Assembly (NCBI GenBank): GCA_963851105.1
Contig: CAWKNP010000002.1
Location: 434,001-498,000, forward strand
Origin: DATARN01 sp963851105
GTDB lineage: Bacteria > Actinomycetota > Acidimicrobiia > Acidimicrobiales > Palsa-688
Direction of reading: 5' to 3'
Length of the DNA stretch: 64,000 nucleotides
This document shows positions 59,149-64,000 of the stretch, one piece after another (the stretch's first letter is position 1; the number at the start of each line of letters is the position of its first letter). The notes below the pieces were generated by a model. The model searched no databases. It saw nothing but the letters and a program-made list of their open reading frames with translations, and had not been told where the DNA came from. Position numbers and translations under genes: made by a program.

Positions 59149-59346
59149 ATGGCTGAACGAGAGCAGATCAAGAAGCAGACCCCGAGCAGGACCGAAACCG
59201 AGACCGAAGAGGCCGCCCCGGCGTCGACTGAAAAAGGGGACAAGCTAAAGGCGGAGTTGGACGAGCTTTTGGACGAAATCGACGAGGTGCTCGACGAGAA
59301 CGCCGAGGAGTTCGTGCGGGCTTATGTCCAGAAAGGCGGCCAGTAG
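59149..59346 (+). CDS. pup: Prokaryotic ubiquitin-like protein Pup
   Basis: A 65-residue intrinsically disordered protein modifier ending in Gly-Gly-Gln; Dop converts the Gln to Glu before ligation to lysines. The central helix-forming part (KLKAELDELLDEIDEVLDEN) binds the ARC coiled coil. ATG 59149 has GGAG 7 nt upstream. It sits between dop and prcB, the classical order. Confidence 0.98.
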   Translation: MAEREQIKKQTPSRTETETEEAAPASTEKGDKLKAELDELLDEIDEVLDENAEEFVRAYVQKGGQ

Positions 59347-59403
59347 GACCGCCGGTTGGGCTGGCAAGTTGACGGTCCAACAGCGGTAGGGTGCACCTTC
59401 GGT

Positions 59404-60207
59404 ATGCCTCTTCCCTTGTTTCGCCCCGAGGATGACCCCGGTCCTGACTTCCTCAACTTGCTCCGCAAGTTGGGCCAGGATCCGTTTCCGATGGTGATCA
59501 CCCCGGAAAAACTCGGCTTTGAGCTGATGCACGGCACGACCATCGCGGCCATCCGGTATGTCGACGGAGTGGTCATGGCCGGCGACCGCCGGGCCACGGC
59601 GGGGTCGTCGATCGCACACCGGGGTATGGAGAAGGTCCAGCCCGCCGACCGCCACAGCGGCGTCGCCTTCGCCGGCTCAGCCGGCTTCGGCATGGAGATG
59701 GTGCGGGTCTTCCAGCTCCAGCTTGAGCACTACGAGAAGGTCGAGGGGTCACTCGTCAGCCTCGAGGGTAAGGCCAACCAGCTTTCGCAGCTGCTGAAGG
59801 CCAACTTGGGCATGGCCATGCAGGGCTTCGTCGTCCAGCCACTTTTCGCCGGTTACGACACCCGCCAGCGCCGGGGCCGGATCTACACCTTCGACCCGAC
59901 CGGCGGACGCTACGAGGAACCCGAGTTCCATGCCGACGGTTCCGGCGGCCGCGACGCCCGCACCACCATCAAGCTCGGGTGGCACGAGGGCATGGACCGG
60001 GCCTCGGCCGTAGAGTTGGCCGTGCAGGCGCTGTACGAGGCCGCCGACGAGGACTCGGCCACCGGTGGTCCCGACCCGGTGCGGGGGATCTACCCGACCG
60101 TCGCCACCATCACCGCCGCCGGCTACGAGCGGCTGATGGATTCCGAGGTGGCCGAGCGCTTCGCCGCCGTCATCGCCGGCAAGACCCAGAAGGGTTTGTC
60201 GCTGTGA
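59404..60207 (+). CDS. prcB: 20S proteasome beta subunit
   Basis: A 267-residue Ntn-hydrolase with a 44-residue propeptide. Self-cleavage at HG|TT exposes Thr45, with Asp61 and Lys77 at the canonical +17 and +33 positions. It forms the catalytic inner rings of the proteasome. Its ATG lies 58 nt after pup. The C-terminal region (ATITAAGYERLMDSEVAERF) is typical of actinobacterial PrcB. Confidence 0.97.
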   Translation: MPLPLFRPEDDPGPDFLNLLRKLGQDPFPMVITPEKLGFELMHGTTIAAIRYVDGVVMAGDRRATAGSSIAHRGMEKVQPADRHSGVAFAGSAGFGMEMVRVFQLQLEHYEKVEGSLVSLEGKANQLSQLLKANLGMAMQGFVVQPLFAGYDTRQRRGRIYTFDPTGGRYEEPEFHADGSGGRDARTTIKLGWHEGMDRASAVELAVQALYEAADEDSATGGPDPVRGIYPTVATITAAGYERLMDSEVAERFAAVIAGKTQKGLSL

Positions 60208-60265
60208 GGCTCGGGCGTCATGGCCGCTACTTGCTGGCGGGCATTGAAGGGCGGGTGTTGTTCTC

Positions 60266-61027
60266 ATGAGCATGCCTTTTTACGTAGCGCCCGAACAGTT
60301 CATGAAGGACAAGGCGGATTTCGCCCGGAAGAACATCGCCCGGGGCCGCCCGCTCGTGGCCACCGTCTACGCCGACGGCATCCTCCTCTGCGCCGAGAAC
60401 ACCTCCAAGACCCTCCACAAGGTCAGCGAGATCTACGACCGCATCGCCTTCGCGGGCGTGGGCCGGTACAACGAGTTCGACACGCTGCGCCGCTCCGGAG
60501 TGCAGTACGCCGACATCAAGGGCTTCCAGTTCAGTCGGGAGGACGTCGACGCCCGATCGCTGGCCAACCTGTACGCCCAGCACATCGGCAACGTCTTCAC
60601 CCACGACATGAAGCCCCTCGAGGTGGAGATCCTCGTCGCCGAGGTCGGAGTGGAGCCCTCCGGCGACCAGATGTTCCACATCCTGTATGACGGATCGGTG
60701 GTCGACGAGGACCGGTTCTCGGTGCTCGGCGGGGATTCGGATGCCATCACCAGCCGCATGGCCCTCGTCTTCCATCCGGGCTGGTCACTGGCCGAGGCCC
60801 TCAAGGCGACATCCGGCGCCCTGGGCAGCCCCGACAAGCCGCTGGCGGTCCCCGACCTCGAGGTCGCGATCCTGGCGCGCTCGGAGAATCGCCGGGCCTT
60901 CCGCCGCGTCGAGGACTCCGAGACCGCCTCGCTGCTCGGCCTCGATCCCGACTCGGTGTCAGATGAGCCGACCACCACCGGCCCCGGCGCCGGCGGCGAG
61001 CTGGCCCCGGGCGAGACCGCAACCTGA
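60266..61027 (+). CDS. prcA: 20S proteasome alpha subunit
   Basis: A 253-residue subunit forming the outer gating rings. The N-terminal gate sequence (MSMPFYVAPEQFMKDKADFA, then RKNIARG) and the body (ILLCAENTSKTLHKVSEIYD) match PrcA. The C-terminal tail is acidic and Pro/Gly-rich. It lies 58 nt after prcB. No pafA ligase gene follows, unlike in many relatives. Confidence 0.96.
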   Translation: MSMPFYVAPEQFMKDKADFARKNIARGRPLVATVYADGILLCAENTSKTLHKVSEIYDRIAFAGVGRYNEFDTLRRSGVQYADIKGFQFSREDVDARSLANLYAQHIGNVFTHDMKPLEVEILVAEVGVEPSGDQMFHILYDGSVVDEDRFSVLGGDSDAITSRMALVFHPGWSLAEALKATSGALGSPDKPLAVPDLEVAILARSENRRAFRRVEDSETASLLGLDPDSVSDEPTTTGPGAGGELAPGETAT

Positions 61028-61051
61028 GCCTCTCCGGCTGCTGGTAACGCC

Positions 61052-61633
61052 ATGGCGATCGTCCAAGCCGGGGCCCAGGTCCTGCGCCGCCCGGCGCGCC
61101 CCGTCGACGCCCGAGCGATCGGATCGCCCGAGCTCGACGAGCTGATCGCCGCCTTGCGCGCCGGCCTCGTGGAAGCGCCCGGAGTCGGCTTGGCGGCGCC
61201 TCAGATCGGGGTGGGGCGGCGGGTGGTCCTGATCCAGGACCCGGCAGAAAACCTGGCCCTGGTGGCACCCGAGCGGCTGGCCGACCGGGAACGGGCGCCG
61301 GTCGAGCCCTATGTCCTCATCAACCCCGAGGTCGAGGTGTTAGGCGACGAGCGCCGCACCTTCTTCGAGGGCTGCCTCAGCGTCGATGGGTACTGCGCCC
61401 TGGTGGAGCGGGCCCGCACGGTCGAGGTCCGGTGGCTCGACCCGGCCGGCGAGCGCCACGAAGCGGTGGTCTCGGGGTGGCACGCCCGCATCGTCCAGCA
61501 CGAGGTCGACCACCTCAACGGCATCTTGTACATCGACCGTATGTTCACCCGCTCGTTCATGACGACGGAGAACTACCTGTCCTGGATCGATCAGCCCCTC
61601 GACGCGGTCCGCTCCGCCCTCGGTCTCGTCTGA
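61052..61633 (+). CDS. def: Peptide deformylase
   Basis: A 193-residue metalloenzyme removing N-formyl groups from nascent proteins. Motif 1 GVGLAAPQIG (44-53), motif 2 EGCLSV with metal ligand Cys108, and motif 3 HEVDH with His150 and His154 are intact. It starts 24 nt after prcA on the same strand, so it is probably the last gene of the proteasome operon, linking N-terminal maturation and degradation. Confidence 0.95.
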   Translation: MAIVQAGAQVLRRPARPVDARAIGSPELDELIAALRAGLVEAPGVGLAAPQIGVGRRVVLIQDPAENLALVAPERLADRERAPVEPYVLINPEVEVLGDERRTFFEGCLSVDGYCALVERARTVEVRWLDPAGERHEAVVSGWHARIVQHEVDHLNGILYIDRMFTRSFMTTENYLSWIDQPLDAVRSALGLV

Positions 61634-61661
61634 GCGCGGCCGCGGTCCGCCGGCGCCCCGC

Positions 61662-62591
61662 TCACGACGGGGTGGAGGAGATGAGGGTGTCGGTGCGGTC
61701 GGTCGTGACCGACAGGCCCATCACGCTGCCCGCCACATGGGTCTTGGTCTGGACCGGGACCCGGAGGGTGGCGGCGTACCAGTCGGTTTCGGTGAGAGAC
61801 ACCCGCAGGGGCCCACCGTTGACGGTGCCGGTGATGACGACGGTGCTCACCACGAATGTCGTCGTCACCGAGGTGCCGTCAAGCGGCAGGGTGGCGGTGC
61901 CCTGGACCTGCTCGGTCACGTTGTAGGCGCTGATGCCGCCGCTGCAGGTGGCGTGGCCCGAGGCGGTGCCACCGACGGTGGTCGGAAACACCGGCCAGGG
62001 CAGCGGGCTGGCGAATGAGCACGTCGCCTGGGCACCCGATACCGATCCCGCGGGCGCCGCCATGAAGGCGCCGTGGGCGTTGAACAACATCACGGTGCTG
62101 GCCGGCGCCACCGTCGCTCCCACCACCCGCGTCCAGGTTTGGGTGCCCGAAGCTGACGCCGGCGTCACAACGAGTGTGCCGACTGCCGGCGTGCCGGGCA
62201 GCGTGCCTGCCTGGTGGTAGCGGTAGGTCCCCGGCGCGGCCGGGGCGACCCCGACGGGGACTGGTGCCGGCTGGGTGGCGGCGGGCAGGGCGGCTCCGGC
62301 GGCCGCTTTGGCGGCCCGGGCCGCCGGTGTTGGCGTTGCCTGGTGGGCGGCTGCTGTTGCCGCCGGAGCACCCGAAGGCGCCCGCCCGGCGACCGAGGCG
62401 CGGCCCGGCGCCGGGCTCGAGGCCACGGCATGAGCGGGGACCGCCGGCCGTGTGGTGGCGGGATGCCCGGAGGCAGTGACCACAGCTCCCGCGTCGCGCC
62501 CCGCCATCGTCAGGCCGCCGACCACGCCGGCGACTCCGATGACGGCGATGGCGGCGCCGATCATCCAGGAGGGAAAAGGTGCCTTGGGCAT
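61662..62591 (-). CDS. Membrane-anchored Ala/Pro-rich protein with beta domain
   Basis: A 309-residue protein. One N-terminal membrane helix (WMIGAAIAVIGVAGVVGGL) precedes about 90 residues of Ala/Pro/Thr-rich linker. A beta-rich extracellular domain of about 180 residues follows, with two Cys (QATCSFA and GHATCSGG) and many Thr/Val strands. ATG 62591 overlaps the M48 protease stop (TGATG), so it is coupled to that gene and could be its substrate or partner. No known family is recognised. Confidence 0.75.
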   Translation of the reverse strand: MPKAPFPSWMIGAAIAVIGVAGVVGGLTMAGRDAGAVVTASGHPATTRPAVPAHAVASSPAPGRASVAGRAPSGAPAATAAAHQATPTPAARAAKAAAGAALPAATQPAPVPVGVAPAAPGTYRYHQAGTLPGTPAVGTLVVTPASASGTQTWTRVVGATVAPASTVMLFNAHGAFMAAPAGSVSGAQATCSFASPLPWPVFPTTVGGTASGHATCSGGISAYNVTEQVQGTATLPLDGTSVTTTFVVSTVVITGTVNGGPLRVSLTETDWYAATLRVPVQTKTHVAGSVMGLSVTTDRTDTLISSTPS

Positions 62592-63670
62592 CACGAAAAG
62601 CTCCTCATGCGATCGGCTCGGGCAAAGCGCTGGCAGGCCAGGATTCGCTCGGCGATGGGTGGATGGCTGGCGGTCGTGTAGCGCCACCAGGCCAGTTCGC
62701 GGGGCGCACCGCCGTCGTCGGCGGCTCGGTCGAGCATGGCCTCGAAATGGCCGGCGTCGCCCAGCAACCTCAGCGCGAACTCATCGGCCTGGCGCTCCTG
62801 GCGCCGGTCGTTGGCGGCCAGCACAAAGCGGGCGGGCAGCACCAGGACAACGGTCAGCGCCAGCACGAGCGGGTAGGAACGAGGGTCCCCGACGCCAGCA
62901 AGACCGGTCACATCGAGCAGGGGTTGGAACGACAGGGCAGCGGCGGCCAGCACGAAGGTGGCCAGCTGGGCGACGAGGGTGACCGGAAGGCGCCGGGCGG
63001 TGTGGCGGAGTCGCCAGTGACCGATCTCGTGCGCGACAACCTGATCGAGCAGTGCCCGCGGCCAGGTGGCGATGCCAGACTCGAGGACCACCCGGCGGGT
63101 CGGGCCCCATCCGACGACATACGCGTTGCAACGGGGGCCTTTGGCGAAGGCCCGGTCGGCGACCACAACCGCGCCGACGTTGACGCCGGCGCGGGTGGCG
63201 ATGGCGGCGACCTGGTCGGCCAGTTCGGCGCCGGCAGGGGAGAGGGGCCCGGTTTGGACCCGCAGGATCACCGGCATCGCTGCCTGCGCCGCCACGGTGA
63301 CGAGGGCGAAGAAGGTCCAGGCCCACAGCCACCAATTCGATGTGGCTCGAATCAGCGCATACAGAGGAACGGTCAGGGCGGCACCGACGATGATCGTCGC
63401 CGCCACTGTCTTCAACTGCCCGCCGGCCCAACGAAATGCCGAGGAGCTGCGGTGGTGAAATGTGAACGGAGCCTGGGCGATGGCCCGGGCAATGTTCACC
63501 AACGCCATTACGACGATCAGGGCGGGCACCCAGGCCCGAATTCCAGTCGCTCGGAGGAGGTGATCTGGAAGTCGGGCCAGGGCGCACGCGACAACGATCA
63601 GGCTGGCTGCGACCGACGCCCCCGTGGCGGCATGTGAGCCCGGCCACTGCCGGGTCGCCACGGGGGTCAT
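62591..63670 (-). CDS. M48 family integral-membrane metalloprotease
   Basis: A 359-residue HtpX/Ste24-like zinc protease. About four membrane segments precede the catalytic HEIGH (His214, Glu215, His218), with a further Glu ligand likely in ERQADEFAL. The C-terminus SHPPIAERI is characteristic of the family. It cleaves membrane proteins or peptides. It is flanked by the tandem-repeat peptide gene (44 nt upstream) and the anchored Ala/Pro-rich protein (overlapping). Confidence 0.9.
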   Translation of the reverse strand: MTPVATRQWPGSHAATGASVAASLIVVACALARLPDHLLRATGIRAWVPALIVVMALVNIARAIAQAPFTFHHRSSSAFRWAGGQLKTVAATIIVGAALTVPLYALIRATSNWWLWAWTFFALVTVAAQAAMPVILRVQTGPLSPAGAELADQVAAIATRAGVNVGAVVVADRAFAKGPRCNAYVVGWGPTRRVVLESGIATWPRALLDQVVAHEIGHWRLRHTARRLPVTLVAQLATFVLAAAALSFQPLLDVTGLAGVGDPRSYPLVLALTVVLVLPARFVLAANDRRQERQADEFALRLLGDAGHFEAMLDRAADDGGAPRELAWWRYTTASHPPIAERILACQRFARADRMRSFS

Positions 63671-63713
63671 CGTTTTTCTCTCTTGCGTCTGCGTCTCTCT
63701 CGTGATCGTGGGA

Positions 63714-63809
63714 TCAAGCGACGACGGCGGCCAGGATGGGGCCGACGACGGGGATGGCGGAGAGGAGTGCGGCCAGGATTGGTCCGAGGACGGGGATGAG
63801 CTTGTGCAT
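63714..63809 (-). CDS. 31-residue hydrophobic peptide with internal tandem repeat
   Basis: ATG 63809 follows a perfect GGAGGT with 7-nt spacing. The product is 31 residues: a short start (MHKL), then IPVLGPILAALLSA and IPVVGPILAAVVA, a near-exact 14-residue duplication also visible in the DNA. It is entirely hydrophobic after the first lysine, with Pro/Gly kinks, so it should insert in or disrupt membranes. The M48 protease gene starts 44 nt downstream. Possibilities are a protease substrate, a peptide signal, a membrane regulator or a bacteriocin-like toxin. A longer in-frame start at 63917 lacks a ribosome site. Confidence 0.72.
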   Translation of the reverse strand: MHKLIPVLGPILAALLSAIPVVGPILAAVVA

Positions 63810-63836
63810 GATGGTGACCTCCATGTGGTTTCGGGG

Positions 63837-63856
63837 CCTTCGCTGGTGAGCGAAGG
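63837..63856. other. 8-bp leader hairpin upstream of the peptide gene
   Basis: CCTTCGCT (63837-63844) and AGCGAAGG (63849-63856) form a perfect stem with a GGTG loop, 28 nt before the peptide start. It may shape the leader mRNA. The remaining sequence to the window end (63857-64000) shows no gene I can support and no clear promoter. Confidence 0.45.
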
Positions 63857-64000
63857 GTTGACCGGTTGTTGGGTTTTCCCGGCCATGGAAGGTGGATCGG
63901 TGGGGCGCGGTGACCACTTGAGCAATCCCGTTGGGTATTCGTTGTTCTTACGTTGTTGAGGAAAAAGCGACCTATATCCCGCACGAAGAATCACCCCTTT

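Noticed and set aside
59369..59392. TTGACG and TAGGGT between pup and prcB as an internal promoter.
   Set aside because: The spacer is only 12 nt, too short for a sigma-70 type promoter.
1..64000. CRISPR arrays, tRNA or rRNA genes, integrases and insertion sequences.
   Set aside because: I looked for regularly spaced repeats, T-loop-like GGTTCRAATCC boxes, rRNA blocks and transposase motifs and found none; the only tandem repeats lie inside coding sequences.

Overview
This is a GC-rich, gene-dense actinobacterial chromosome segment. The strongest taxonomic markers are a complete Pup-proteasome operon (ARC/Mpa, Dop, Pup, PrcB, PrcA), F420 biosynthesis (FbiC), a tkt-tal-zwf-opcA-pgl pentose-phosphate operon, a DUF3151 protein and a MarP-type protease. 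Type IV pilin genes and the overall style suggest the class Acidimicrobiia, but that is inference. I see no rRNA, tRNA, CRISPR array, integrase or insertion sequence. Many genes appear to be leaderless: a TAnnnT-type -10 element lies 6-8 nt before the ATG/GTG, and I used this to choose several start codons.

Layout. 0-6.3 kb: a partial membrane protein, dienelactone hydrolase, cold-shock protein, a type IV pilin behind a c-di-GMP-I riboswitch, a secreted protein, haemolysin III and HIT proteins. 6.3-14.3 kb: DUF3151, SUFU-like protein, bifunctional PutA, flavin reductase, an ABC exporter and RNase D. 14.3-29.9 kb: small proteins, a TIM-barrel protein, M20 dipeptidase, secreted TAP-type peptidase, glycolate oxidase glcDEF, LOG protein, FbiC, GNAT-like protein, SGNH hydrolase and DivIVA-like protein. 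29.8-36.2 kb: pentose-phosphate operon. 36.2-44.9 kb: frameshifted FIST protein, a desaturase with a palindromic operator across its promoter, minor pilin genes (one disrupted), TetR regulator and DacB. 45.0-49.0 kb: three small membrane proteins, then ttuB-like, ttuA, trmI and marP in one overlapping chain. 49.1-54.7 kb: sigma factor, small protein, TPR-CHAT protease and a repeat-bearing subtilase. 54.8-61.6 kb: cupredoxin, ferredoxin, proteasome operon and def. 61.7-64 kb: a 31-residue repeated hydrophobic peptide, an M48 metalloprotease and an Ala/Pro-rich anchored protein.

Themes. Proteolysis dominates the right half: MarP, CHAT, subtilase, Pup-proteasome and M48. A tRNA T-arm module (TtuB-like carrier, TtuA thiolase, TrmI m1A58 methylase) sits beside it; the carrier ends in GG-Cys-Gly rather than a bare diglycine, so it probably needs C-terminal trimming. 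The c-di-GMP riboswitch ties pilin expression to a second messenger. The CHAT/subtilase/sigma-factor locus is the best candidate for an undescribed proteolytic signalling system.
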